From positions 124,001-188,000 of the forward strand of contig NZ_ML660167.1 of the NCBI RefSeq assembly GCF_007004725.1: a DNA stretch of 64,000 nucleotides, written 5' to 3'. This DNA comes from Aliikangiella coralliicola. GTDB taxonomy: Bacteria > Pseudomonadota > Gammaproteobacteria > Enterobacterales > Kangiellaceae. The first letter of the stretch is position 1, and each line of letters starts with the position of its first letter. Positions 27,246 to 39,800 of this stretch are shown here, piece by piece. The notes beneath the pieces are model-generated. The model ran no database searches. It was not told the origin of the DNA and saw only the letters and a list, made by a program, of their open reading frames with translations. The position numbers and the translations under genes were made by a program.

Positions 27246-27836
27246 ATGTCTGAGTACTTTATGCTTGAGTGCTATATGCCCATTGAGTGGGATGATATTG
27301 CATTGTTAAAGTCCGTGTACTTTAAAGCAATTGAAACTTGGCGAAATGATATTGATTCTTGGCGAATGGGTAAACGTTTCGTTAGCGAGATTCCAAATCC
27401 TATTCAGGTGAAAATTCGACCTGGATATCCTGACGCTTTAAAAGAAATGTATTACAACGATGCCATTATTATGACTAAACGACTTGTCGAGGCGCTTCAA
27501 GAGGCTGGAGTCGACAATTTGGATACTTATCCTTGCGTTATTACCAATGAAAAGACTGGTTTTCGTACCGAAAACTATGTGGCAGTAAACCTGATTGGTT
27601 TAGTTAAAGCTGCAGATATCTCTAAATCAAATGTGGTTGGTGGAGATGAAGAGCATTTATTGGATACTGACTTTGATGGTGTAGCAATCGATCCGAAAAA
27701 GGCGAAAGATTATCTTATGTTCAGGTTGGCAGAAAACACCAGCGCTATAGTGATCCATCGATCCGTAAAAGAACACCTAGTTAAAAAGGGATTTAACATG
27801 CTAACTTATGTCGAGCCTAAAGACTGGATTGGTTAA
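27246..27836 (+). CDS. Imm11-like immunity protein, copy 2
   Basis: A 196-residue paralogue of the preceding gene, beginning two bases after its stop. It shares the N-terminal MLECYMPIEWDD, the central I-M-T-K-R-L-V-E-A-L-Q-E-A-G-V-D-N-L, and a C-terminal block from L-L-D-T-D-F-D-G-V to the end that is identical in protein but carries many synonymous base changes. Differences concentrate between residues 17 and 50, where copy 2 has seven additional residues. This is a tandem duplication kept under selection. It may neutralise a variant of the adjacent toxin or toxins from competing strains. Confidence 0.8.
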   Translation: MSEYFMLECYMPIEWDDIALLKSVYFKAIETWRNDIDSWRMGKRFVSEIPNPIQVKIRPGYPDALKEMYYNDAIIMTKRLVEALQEAGVDNLDTYPCVITNEKTGFRTENYVAVNLIGLVKAADISKSNVVGGDEEHLLDTDFDGVAIDPKKAKDYLMFRLAENTSAIVIHRSVKEHLVKKGFNMLTYVEPKDWIG

Positions 27837-27845
27837 ATTTTAACT

Positions 27846-27890
27846 AAACAGGGGTTATAGGTATAACTTTATCTCTCCCTGTTATTTTTT
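27846..27890 (+). terminator. intrinsic terminator after toxin-immunity module
   Basis: A 7-bp GC-containing stem (aacaggg at 27847-27853 against ccctgtt at 27877-27883), with a 23-base loop, is followed by tatttttt at 27883-27890. It lies just after the second immunity gene and fits Rho-independent termination of the plus-strand operon. The loop is longer than usual. Confidence 0.5.
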
Positions 27891-28595
27891 CGCTCGCAAG
27901 TAGCCCTGACTTGAACTTTTTATAACCTCCAAATACTTATTCTGTGAGCCGATGCACAAGAATAGATTGAGATCATCTATACTTGGTGTCGGATTATTGA
28001 CGGTGTTATTTTTAGTGTGATATTTTTCACAATTGCCGAGAGTGTGTTCGGTCGGGCCCATTTTACATCAGCAGTGAAAGTAACAGAAATCTTAGGGAGG
28101 GGAATACTTTGCTTTTTATTTCGGTATCATCTTCATCATTGTTCCCTAATTAGTCAATTATCGACATTTCAAGTCTTTCATTCCGCAAGTAAATTAGCTT
28201 GATGCTGGCTTCTGATCACCGCTCGTCATTGAGAATTTTATTGAAAGTCAGCCATATACTAATTCGCTATTGGTAATAGTACGGATTTGAAGGTTTTGTC
28301 TATGCCTTCGTTAGCCGGTAATGTTAAAATTAGTCGACATTATTTATGGATTATCAGAACGGCGAAACATTAAATTTTATTGTGCTAAGGGCTGAAATTT
28401 AAGCTGATTGAACACAACAAATAGTATTGCCGATTGAGTAGTTAGTGATTGAAGTAAAAAGAAATAGAAGTAATTAATTCAGGAATATGCTGTTCGCAAC
28501 CTAAATAGCTTTCTCCTGAAAAATCCCTTAATGCGATAAATGCATTTTGTGAAATCTACTAATTAGTATGACTTAAGGAATAAGGAAAAGTCTAA
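27891..28595. other. intergenic region before adhesin island, no gene seen
   Basis: About 700 bases separate the toxin-immunity terminator from the NHL lipoprotein gene. Short reading frames occur (for example one of about 60 codons at 28017-28202), but none has a ribosome-binding site or recognisable protein features. The promoter of the adhesin island is expected near the right end. An AAGGAA ribosome-binding sequence precedes the ATG at 28596. No tRNA, IS end or attachment repeat was recognised. Confidence 0.4.
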
Positions 28596-30788
28596 ATGAA
28601 TATTGTTGGTAAGAAAATTCAGGGTCTTCAAATTCAAGGTTTTAAGAATCGAAGCATTCAAAGTTTTCATTGGCTATTGTGTTTAGGAATCTTTGCATTT
28701 CTTACCGCATGTGGCGGCGGAGGAACCACAGTAACACCGCCGGACACAACCCCCAACGCATTTACTTTTACCGATCAAACCGATGTGGCACTCAGCACTG
28801 TCATTGAATCAAATTCTATTTCCATTGCTGGAATTACTGCCGCCACCAGTATTACTATTTCCGGTGGTGAATATTCAATTGCAGGAGGCACCTTTACCAG
28901 CAGCGCTGGAACCGTGATGAACGGTCAATCAGTCATTGTTCGACAAACTTCATCTGCAAACAATTCTACAACTACAGATGCGACACTAACTGTTGGCGGT
29001 GTTAGTGATGTATTTAGTGTGACTACTTTAGACGATTTAACGCCTGATGCTTTTACTTTTGTTGATCAAACGGGTGTTGCGCTTGGTACACTTATTGAGT
29101 CTGCTGCTATCACTGTGGCAGGAATCAGCGCAGAGACGGCTATCTCTGTGACAGGTGGCGAATATTCTATTGATAGCGGAGCATTTACTAGTGAAGATGG
29201 AATGGTTGCCAATGGTCAGTCAGTGGTCGTGCGACAAACTTCTTCTGCGAATAATTCTACGACCACTGATGCGACGCTAACCATTGGTGGCGTTAGTGAT
29301 GTTTTTAGCGTCACGACTTTAGATGATACGATTCCTGACGCGTTTAGTTTTGTTGATCAGACAGGGATTGCTTTAAATACCCAAGTTGAGTCCTCAGCTA
29401 TTTCTGTGGCTGGGATTAACGCGGCTTCAAATATTAGCGTCGCGGGCGGTGAGTATTCGATAGATGGCGAGGCTTTTACCAGCCAGGATGGAATGGTGCT
29501 TAATGGCCAATCTGTCATAGTAAGGCAAATTTCCTCCAGTGCTCATGCAACTACGACAGATGTGACGTTAAACATTGGCGGTGTGTCCGATGTGTTTAGT
29601 GTGACTACTATCGAAACTTTATCGTTGACCAATTTTCAAGCTGCTGATGTTGTGATTGGGCAAGCCGGCTTTGCCGTTGATCCCAGCGATAATGGCGATA
29701 GAAACCCTGCAGCAAATACACTACTTGAACAATTTGGAAATCCCGTTATTGCGAATGGGCGATTGTATTTATCAGATAGCGAGAATCACCGACTATTAGG
29801 GTTTAATTCTATACCAACAGCTAATAATGCATCGGCTGATATTGTTTTGGGGCAACCAGATTTTACGACTAATACTTCAGGTACTTCAGATGTTATCTTT
29901 AATTTCCCTGAATCTGTTTCTGTTGATAATAATAAAATGTTTCTTGCAGACCCGGGTAACAACCGTATTTTAATTTGGAATAGTGTACCAACAAGCTCGG
30001 GAACACCGGCAGATGTTGTTTTAGGTCAAGCTGATTTTTCTTCAAGTGCTGCAGGGGCATGTAATTCGACTGGCTTAGAAGTAGCAGAAGCTGTTTTTGC
30101 CATTGATGGTAAGCTGATTGTTGCAGACAGAGATCATAATCGTGTCTTAATTTGGAATACGATTCCTACCTCAAATAATGCACCTGCAGATATTGTTTTG
30201 GGGCAGCAAGATTTTACCCACTGTGCAGCAAACGACACTGATAACGACGGCGTTACCGATGGACCAAGTGCTCAGACATTAAGCGATCCGGCTGGCATAT
30301 GGAGCGATGGTACAAGATTAGTAATTGTCGATAAGCGCAATAATCGAGTTTTGATTTGGAGCACTTTTCCGTCAACCAACTTTGCTGCGGCGGATGTTGT
30401 TATAGGACAGAGTGATTTCACGCATAATACTCGCAACGATGATAATCAAGATAACGTTGTTGATGCTAATCCATCCGCGCGAACTTTATTTAGCCCTGTC
30501 TTAGGAATTTACTCAAATGGTACGCAATTATTTATTGCTGATACTTCCAATAACCGAGTTCTTGTTTGGAACAACTTTCCTTCAACCAATTTTGCTGCGG
30601 CAGATGTTGTCATAGGGCAGGGGGATTTTACACATAATGAACGAAATGATGATGATCAGGATGGAAACGAAGATTCTATGTCGTCAGCTCGTACGCTGAT
30701 TCAGCCAGGCGGAATTTACCAAGTCGAAAATCAGTTAATTATTAGCGATGGCGGTAACAGCCGGGTGCTTATATTTAACAATCAATAG
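28596..30788 (+). CDS. lipoprotein with three beta-sandwich repeats and NHL-type propeller
   Basis: A 730-residue lipoprotein. The signal segment ends in F-L-T-A-C-G-G-G-G with the lipid cysteine at residue 39. Three tandem repeats of about 97 residues follow (roughly 50-340). Each begins with A-F-T-F-x-D-Q-T, contains G-G-E-Y-S-I and N-G-Q-S-V-x-V-R-Q, and ends G-G-V-S-D-V-F-S-V-T-T. From about 345 onward there are five or six beta-propeller blades of the pattern A-D-V-V-I/L-G-Q-x-D-F and N-N-R-V/I-L-I-W-N, as in NHL-repeat proteins. It should sit on the cell envelope. The next gene, tpsA, starts 36 bases later, so it may be co-transcribed and assist the adhesin. No enzymatic motif is seen. 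Confidence 0.83.
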   Translation: MNIVGKKIQGLQIQGFKNRSIQSFHWLLCLGIFAFLTACGGGGTTVTPPDTTPNAFTFTDQTDVALSTVIESNSISIAGITAATSITISGGEYSIAGGTFTSSAGTVMNGQSVIVRQTSSANNSTTTDATLTVGGVSDVFSVTTLDDLTPDAFTFVDQTGVALGTLIESAAITVAGISAETAISVTGGEYSIDSGAFTSEDGMVANGQSVVVRQTSSANNSTTTDATLTIGGVSDVFSVTTLDDTIPDAFSFVDQTGIALNTQVESSAISVAGINAASNISVAGGEYSIDGEAFTSQDGMVLNGQSVIVRQISSSAHATTTDVTLNIGGVSDVFSVTTIETLSLTNFQAADVVIGQAGFAVDPSDNGDRNPAANTLLEQFGNPVIANGRLYLSDSENHRLLGFNSIPTANNASADIVLGQPDFTTNTSGTSDVIFNFPESVSVDNNKMFLADPGNNRILIWNSVPTSSGTPADVVLGQADFSSSAAGACNSTGLEVAEAVFAIDGKLIVADRDHNRVLIWNTIPTSNNAPADIVLGQQDFTHCAANDTDNDGVTDGPSAQTLSDPAGIWSDGTRLVIVDKRNNRVLIWSTFPSTNFAAADVVIGQSDFTHNTRNDDNQDNVVDANPSARTLFSPVLGIYSNGTQLFIADTSNNRVLVWNNFPSTNFAAADVVIGQGDFTHNERNDDDQDGNEDSMSSARTLIQPGGIYQVENQLIISDGGNSRVLIFNNQ

Positions 30789-30824
30789 TTCGGTTAGAAG
30801 TTCTTAGTGGTCAGGAAAAACAGA

Positions 30825-33800
30825 ATGAAAAAACAACAATTAAAAACATTGAAAAAGAACGGATTTCGTGGCCACTTACTGGTATGCGCCTTAACTGTTT
30901 CACCTCTTTTGATAGTACCCGGTGTATATGCTGGAGGGCCGACCGGAGGTGAAGTTGTCGGCGGTACAGGAACTATCAATCAGTCTGGTAATACAACAAC
31001 CATCAACCAGACTACTCAGAATATGGCGATTGACTGGCAAACTTTTAATGTTGCTTCTGACGAATTAGTCCAATACATTCAGCCCAACTCTTCTTCAATT
31101 TCTCTTAATCGTATTCTTAGTAATAACGGCTCGGTTATTGCCGGACGTATAGACGCTAATGGCCAAGTTATTTTGGCAAATCCCAATGGAGTATTTTTTA
31201 CTTCTACTTCGGTCGTTAATGTCGGTGGAATTATCGCATCTGGCTTAGATATAAAGCCTGAAGATTTTATGAATGGAAATTATATTTTTAGCGAAGTTTT
31301 AGGTACTGAAGGTGCGGTAATTAATAGTGGAATGATTAATGCCGCCGTCGGTGGAAACGTTGCGCTAATCGGTCGCCAGGTAGAAAACAACGGTATGATT
31401 GTGGCCAACTTGGGCAGTGTTTCTTTAGCTGCAGGAAAGGAAGCAGTACTAACTTTTGATCAAGCTGGGTTGTTGGGAGTAAGAGTTAGCAAAGAAATTT
31501 TACAAGATGAGTTAGGCGTTGACCACGCAGTTATCAATAGTGGAGATATTCGCGCGGAAAGCGGTCGAGTATTACTAACAGCAAGCGCTAGTCAAAATGT
31601 ATTTTCTCAGGCTGTAAATTCAGGCATAGAACACGCCACTAATGTTGTTTTACATGAAGATGGTAGTTTTACCTTAGGCGGAGAAGAGTTATATGCTGAG
31701 ATTAGGAGTGATAGGCAACTCCGTGTCAATCAAGTAGTTGGCGCTGCCGATGTCCTTAATAGTGGCAGTATCGACACATCGACTTCGGTTAACGGTCAGA
31801 GCGCAGGTAGTATTGTTCTCGAAGGGGATAATGTCACAAGTAGCGGCGAGCTACTCGCAAATGCTGCTAATGGCAATGGCGGTCACATCGAGCTTAATGC
31901 ACAAGACACCGCATTGTTAGTTGGTGATAGTTTAACTTCTGCGCGTTCGGAAAGCCAAGGTCTGGGAGGCTCAGTTGAAGTGCTTGGCGATAATGTCGGT
32001 TTATTCGATAATTCAGTGATCGACGTGTCAGGTTCAAATGGCGGCGGCGAGGTTCTTATAGGCGGAGATTATCAGGGAGAAAACCCTTATATACCAAACG
32101 CGAATCGCACCTATGTGAGTGACAATTCTTTTATCTATGCCGACGCGATTAATAACGGTGATGGCGGTAAGGTAATTGTTTGGGCCGATGAAAGCACTCA
32201 ATTTTACGGTAATATTTTTGCGCGAGGTGGTAGTGAAACTGGTGATGGCGGGTTAGTCGAAGTTTCCGGGAAAGAAGGAATGATCTTCGACGGTTTTGTA
32301 GACACAACCGCTGCGAATGGTGAGAATGGGCTTCTATTGTTAGACCCAAAGAATATTATTATCAGTACCGATTCATCATCTCATGGTACTAACGATTACA
32401 ATCAATTTGCAGATATTTCAGGTATCGATACAACGCTGAATAACGGCGATCTTGCAAGTTGGTTGACAACCTCAGATGTAAGACTAAGAGCGAATACTGA
32501 TATCACATTTGCTGCTGATGTGACCGCCTTTTACACCCCCGCTGGAGTTGCGACCCTCACATTAGATGCAGGACGTTCGATCATTATTAACGATAACGTA
32601 ACAATTGACTTAGGTTACATTGATTTTGTCGCAACGATTAACCATGAACTTGCCACGAGTATTTATCGTGATGCAGGAGACGCCCAATTTACCATGGGAA
32701 CAGGCTCAAGCATCAGAAGTAATAGTGGCGATATTATCATTCAGACAGGGTCTTTTTCTGGTGGTTCTTCGGTGGGTGATATTTCACTGCAAATCTTAAA
32801 TACGTCTGGTGACAACGTGAGAGATGCTGGCTCAATTAGTGTCACCAATGACTACGGAAATATTGTTGTTAATGATCAACTATTGGCCGTTGGACGTTCA
32901 GGCTCAGGCGATGGAGGTGATGGTGGGAACATTACTTTAACCGCAACCAATGGAGACGTGACTGTTAATACTCATGCTACTTTAGATGTATTAATTTCAG
33001 CCAATGGTGGCGACAGAGAAGGAGACAATGACGATGGTGGAGATGCTGGAACGATAAGTATCACGGCGGGGAACGATATATTAATTAACGAAGGATTAAC
33101 TGCAAATGGAGGAATTGCAAACGGCGGAACTACTGGCGGGGACGAAAATGCAGGAGATGGCGGAACCATTAACCTGAACGCAGGCAATGATATTAATCTC
33201 AATGCCAGTATTGAGTCGAATGGTGGAGCTGCTGAAGATAATAATGCAAATTCTGGTAGCGGTGGCGATATCACCTTAACTGTTGCTAATAATTTAACGG
33301 TTGGGGCAAATATTACAACCCAAGCTGGAGTTGTCGGTGGAAATGGAAACTCAGGTTCTGATGGAGCAATAGTTTTTAATGGTGACAACTCTGATAACAC
33401 TTTTAATATTAATAATGGCGCTTCATTTCTTGCAGCTTCCGCAACGTTAAATGGGTTAGGGGGAAATGATACCTTAGTAACTGGCGGTGTTCTGAATAAT
33501 ACCTGGATAGTTGATGGAACGAATACTGGAACTTTAGATAGCAACAATATAGCCGATGAGTTGATTCGTTTTAACCAGATAGAAAATTTAACAGGAAATT
33601 CTGGTAACGATGGTTATACGGTGACAGGCTCAATAGTGAGTATTGATGCTGGTGATGGAACAAATAATATTACAGTCAACAATGGCGGCAGTGTTTCTGG
33701 CGCAATAACAACGGGGACTGGTAATGACACCGTTATATTAGCTGATGTTGGAACTGGTTCGGTCGGTTCTATTAGCGCGGGTGATGGGACGAATATCATC

Positions 33801-36800
33801 ACTATCAATACTGGTGGGACGGTGACGAATGCAATCACATCTGGAGACGGTACACTAGATACTATTACGGTTGCTGGTAGCGTTGGTTCAATAAATGCCG
33901 GCAATGGTACTAATTCAATAACAGTCAATAATGGCGGTAGTGTTTCCGGTGCTATTACAACTGGTACCGGTGATGACACAATTATTTTGGCTGATGTCGG
34001 AACTGGCATCGTTGATTCTATTAGTGCGGGTGATGGGACAAATATCATCACAGTCAACACCGGCGGAACAGTAACAAATGCGATTACAGCTGGAGATGGA
34101 ACACTAGATACAATTACGGTTGCTGGTAGTGTTGGTTCAATAAACGCGGGCAATGGTACTAACTCTGTAACAGTTAATAACGGCGGAATCGTTACAGGAG
34201 CAATAACCACAGGCACAGGCGATGACACCATTGTTCTTGCCGATTCAGGTAGTGGAAGTGCCGGTTCTATCGATGTTGGAAATGGGACTAATTCTGTAAC
34301 TGTCAACAGTGGCGGCTCAGTTTCAGGTGCAATTACAGGCGGTACCGATGTAGATACGATTAACATAAGTGGAACTGCCGGCTCACTCGATACCGGTGCC
34401 AATAATGATCTGATAACGATTGTTGATAACAGTTCTGTCACTGGATTAATTGATGGCGGCGCAGGTTCTGACACTGTTACCGTTACCACTAATTCAGGTT
34501 TTACCATAACTCTTGGTACTGATGTTGACCGAGTTGAAACTTTAACTGCACAAGGTTCAGGGACCAACGTTCTAGTTGGCGCTAATGTTGTCGGTGGCAA
34601 CACCTGGAATATAGCAGGTGCTGGTAATACCGTTGACGATTCCACCACACAAACCACTTTTTCAAATTTCTCTGTAATAACAGCTGGTACGGGTGGAGAC
34701 GATTTCTTTGTCAGTACTTCAGGAGTTTCCACCATTAATGGTAATAGTGGTGATGACAATATCACTCTTGATACTGTTGGTCTTGTTGACAACGTTAACG
34801 GTAATCAAGGGACCGATAGTTTGTCGATTACCAATGGCAATAGTACTTGGGTCATGACGACAACTATCGACGGTAATGTGACTGATACTGACACACCAGC
34901 GAATGATACAGATTTCACTTCTATCGAGACTCGCACAGGAAGTTTGGTGGGCATTGATTCGATTGATTTATCCGGCTTGGGCGCAGCTATTATTATGCTC
35001 GCCGACTATCAAAATTTCGACCAGATAATTGGTAGCATTACTGGAACTTTACAAGGGATTGACGGGCTGCAAAATGATTGGAGCATTCAATCGATTAGCG
35101 GTTCTGATGGCATTAATGATGGCTCGGTAACTGTGGGTGGAGTTACTACAAACTTTTTAAATTTTCTCAATTTAATTGGTGGTAATTCGACAGATAATTT
35201 CACGATTACAAGTTCAGGACATTGGGCGGGAGACATCAATGGCGGTGGTGGTGTCAACACCCTTATTGGCGCTAATGTAGCAAATACCTGGAACGTTAGT
35301 GGAGCTGGTGCGGGTAGCTTGTTGTACACGACAACGCCTGGTGCAGCGACCACGACATTTTCGAACATTAATACATTAATGGGTGGTTCAAATACTGACG
35401 ATTTTAATCTCTCTGGTATTTTCGCCGGATTAATGGATGGTGGTGCCGGTACGGATACGTTGACCATAACGGCAGCTGGTGATCAAATTATTCAGTTAGG
35501 CAATCAATCAAATGCCAACATTAATATTTATCAAGTTGAAACAGTAACGGCCAATGCAGCAACTACCAATGAACTAATCAGTGATGGTAATGCAGCAACC
35601 AATACCTGGAATTTGAATGGGGTGCGAGCCGGTGATGTAAACGATGGCACAACCACGACGACATTTTCTAATATCGATAATGTAACAGGTGGTGCCAGTG
35701 TCGATAACTTTACCATGGCGGCTGCCTTTGCCGGTTTAATCGATGGCGGTGCGGGAACTGACTCTCTCACCATCACTGCAGCGGGTGATCGTATTATCGA
35801 GTTAGGCGACCAAGTTACCGGCAATACTAATGTTTACCAGATCGAAACAGTTGCCGCTAATGCCGCAACCACCAATGAATTAGTTGGTGATGGCAATGCA
35901 GCAACCAACACCTGGAATTTAAATGGTGTGCGTAACGGTGATGTGAATGATGGTTCTACTACCACAACATTTACCAATATCGATAATGTGACCGGTGGGG
36001 CGACTATTGATAACTTTACTATGGCTGCAGCCTTTGCCGGGTTAATTGATGGTGGTGCGGGTACTGATTCATTAACCATCACTGCAGCCGGCGACCGGAT
36101 TATCGAGTTGGGTGATCAAGTGACAACGAACACCAATGTCTACCAAATGGAAACTGTGAATGCGAATGCAGCGGTTAACAATGAATTAGTGGCAGACAGC
36201 ACCGCAGCAACCAATACCTGGACATTATCAGGTGCAAGAAATGGCAACGTGGACGATGGTTCCACCACGACAACATTTACCAACATTGATAATGCAACTG
36301 GTGGTTCGACTGTCGATAATTTTACGCTGTCAGGAAACTTCGCCGGTTTAATTGATGGTAGTGCTGGCGCTGATTCATTAACCATCACCGCAGCAGGTAA
36401 TCGAATTATTGAGTTGGGTGATCAGGTTACAACGAATACCAATGTCTACCAAATAGAAACGGTTAATGCGAATGCCGCCGTTATTAACGAATTGATCGGA
36501 GATGGTATTGCGGCGATTAACACCTGGCTACTTTCCGCAGCACGCGCAGGTAGTGTCAACGACGGAACAACTACAACTGCGTTTACCAATATTGATAATG
36601 TGACTGGTAATCTGAATACCGATAACTTTACCCTGGCAGGTGATTTCGACGGGTTGATTGACGGTGGTGCAGGAAGTGATTCTCTGACTGTCACAGCAGC
36701 TGGTGATCGAATTATCGAGTTAGGCGACCAAGTTACCGGCAATACCAATGTCTATCAAATTGAAACCGTGGCAGCTAACGCGGCGACTACCAATGAATTA

Positions 36801-39800
36801 GTTGGCGATGGTAATGCGGCAACCAATACCTGGAATTTGAGTGGTGTACGAGCTGGAGATGTGAACGATGGCACAACCACGACAACATTTTCTAATATCG
36901 ATAACGTAACCGGTGGTGCAAGTATTGATAACTTTACCATGGCGGCTGCTTTCGCCGGGTTAATCGATGGCGGTGCGGGCATTGATTCATTAACTGTCAC
37001 AGCCGCTGGTGATCGAATTTTCGAACTGGGTGATCAAGTCACAGCGAACACTAATGTTTATCAAATTGAAACAGTTGCCGCTAATGCCGCAACCACCAAT
37101 GAGTTAGTTGGAGATGGTAACGCGGTAACCAACACCTGGAATTTAAATGGTGTGCGTAACGGTGATGTGAATGATGGTGCTACTACCACAACATTTACTA
37201 ATATCGATAATGTGACTGGTGGGGCGACTATTGATAACTTTACCATGGCTGCAGCCTTTGCCGGGTTAATTGATGGTGGTGCGGGTACTGATTCATTAAC
37301 CATTACCGCAGCCGGCGACCGAATTATCGAGTTGGGTGATCAAGTCACAGCCAATACCAATGTTTACCAAATGGAAACGGTTAATGGGAATGCAGCAGTT
37401 AGCAACGAGTTAGTGGCAGACAGCACCGCAGCAACCAATACTTGGACATTATCAGGTGCAAGAAATGGCAACGTGGACGATGGTTCCACCACGACAACAT
37501 TTACCAATATCGATAATGCAACCGGCGGTTCAACTGTCGATAATTTTACTTTGTCAGGAAACTTTGCTGGTTTAATTGATGGTAGTGCTGGCGCTGATTC
37601 TCTGACCATCACCGCAGCTGGTGATCGAATTATTGAGTTGGGTGATCAGGTCACAACGAATACCAATGTCTACCAAATAGAAACGGTTAACGCGAATGCC
37701 GCCGTTATTAACGAATTGATTGGAGACGGTATCGCAGCGATTAATACCTGGCTACTTTCAGCGGCACGCGCAGGTAGTGTCAACGACGGAACAACCACAA
37801 CGGCGTTTACCAATATTGATAATGTGACCGGTAATCTGAATACCGATAACTTTACTTTGGCCGGTGATTTCGCCGGGTTGATTGACGGTGGAGCGGGGAG
37901 TGATTCTCTGACTATCACCGCGGCAGGTGATCGAATTATAGAGCTAGGTGATCAAGTCACAGCGAATACCAATGTTTATCAAATCGAAACCGTGGCAGCT
38001 AATGCGGCAACGACCAATGAGCTGGTTGGTGATGGCAATGCGGCTACCAACACCTGGAATTTAAGTGGTGTGAGAAATGGTAATGTGAATGACGGTACAA
38101 CGACGACGGTTTTCACGAATATCGATAATGTCACTGGTGGGGTGAGTGTCGATAACTTCACCATGACAGCAAACTTCGCTGGTTTAATCGACGGCGGTGC
38201 TGGAACTGATTCCTTGACCATCACTGCTGCGGGTGATCGAGTTATCGAGCTGGGTGATCAAGTGACAGCCAATACCAATGTCTATCAAATTGAAACGCTT
38301 GATGCGAACGCGGCCGTTACTAATGAATTAGTGAGCGATGGTAATGCGGCGACTAATACCTGGAATTTGAACGGGGTGCGTAACGGTGATGTGAATGATG
38401 GCTCTACTACCACGACATTTACCAGTATTGATAATGTGACCGGTGGGGCTAGCGTTGATAACTTCACCATGGCAGCAAATTTCGCCGGTTTAATCGATGG
38501 CGGAGCAGGCACCGATTCGTTAACCATTACCGCAGCCGGCGATCGAATTATCGAGCTGGGCGATCAAGTCACAGCCAATACCAATGTCTACCAAATGGAA
38601 ACCGTCAATGCGAATGCGGCGGTCATTAATGAATTAATTGGAGACAGTATTGCGGCAATCAATACCTGGCTGCTTTCTGGAGCGCGAGCCGGGAATGTTA
38701 ACGATGGAACAACCACAACGGCCTTTACCAATATTGATAATGTCACTGGCGGTTCGACTGTCGATAACTTTACTCTGTCAGGAAATTTCGCGGGTTTAAT
38801 TGATGGCGGTTCCGGTACCGACTCTTTGACCATTACCGCAGCCGGTGATCGAATTATTGAGCTGGGCGATCAAGTCACAACCAATACCAATGTCTATCAA
38901 ATCGAAAGTATCGCGGCGAATGCGGCAGTCACCAATGAGCTGGTAGCCGATAGCACTGCGGCGACCAATACCTGGACTTTATCTGGTGTGAGAGATGGTT
39001 CGGTTAACGATGGAACAACAGCCACCACATTTACTGATATTGACAATGTGACCGGTGGTTTAAATGTTGATAATTTCACCATGTCTGCCGCCTTTGCGGG
39101 GCTAATTGACGGCGGCGCCGGAACAGATTCCTTAACCATTACAGCAGCAGGCGATCGGATTATCGAGTTAGGCGATCAAGTGACAGCGAATACCAATGTT
39201 TATCAAATCGAAACCGTGGCAGCTAATGCGGCAACCACCAATGAACTGGTTGGTGATGGCAATGCGGCAACCAACACCTGGAATTTAAGTGGCGTGCGAG
39301 CGGGGGATGTGAATGATGGCTCTACAACAACTGCTTTCACGAATATCGATAATGTCACTGGTGGTGTGAGTGTCGATAACTTTACCATGGCAGCGGCGTT
39401 TGCCGGGTTAATTGATGGTGGTGCGGGCGCTGATTCATTAACTGTCACAGCCGCTGGTGATCGAATTTTCGAACTGGGTGATCAAGTCACAGCGAATACA
39501 AATGTCTATCAAATTGAAACGCTTGATGCGAACGCGGCCGTTACTAATGAACTAGTGAGCGATGGTAATGCGGCGACTAATACCTGGAATTTGAATGGGG
39601 TGCGTAATGGTGATGTAAATGATGGTTCTACTACCACGACATTTACCAGTATTGATAATGTGACCGGTGGGGCTAGCGTTGATAACTTTACCATGTCAGC
39701 TAACTTCGCCGGTTTAATCGATGGCGGTGCAGGCACTGATTCGTTAACTATCACTGCAGCAGGCGACCGAATTATCGAGCTGGGTGATCAAGTCACAGCT

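Noticed and set aside
28017-28202. Small gene in the gap before the lipoprotein
   Set aside because: The roughly 60-codon frame has no ribosome-binding site and no recognisable protein character.
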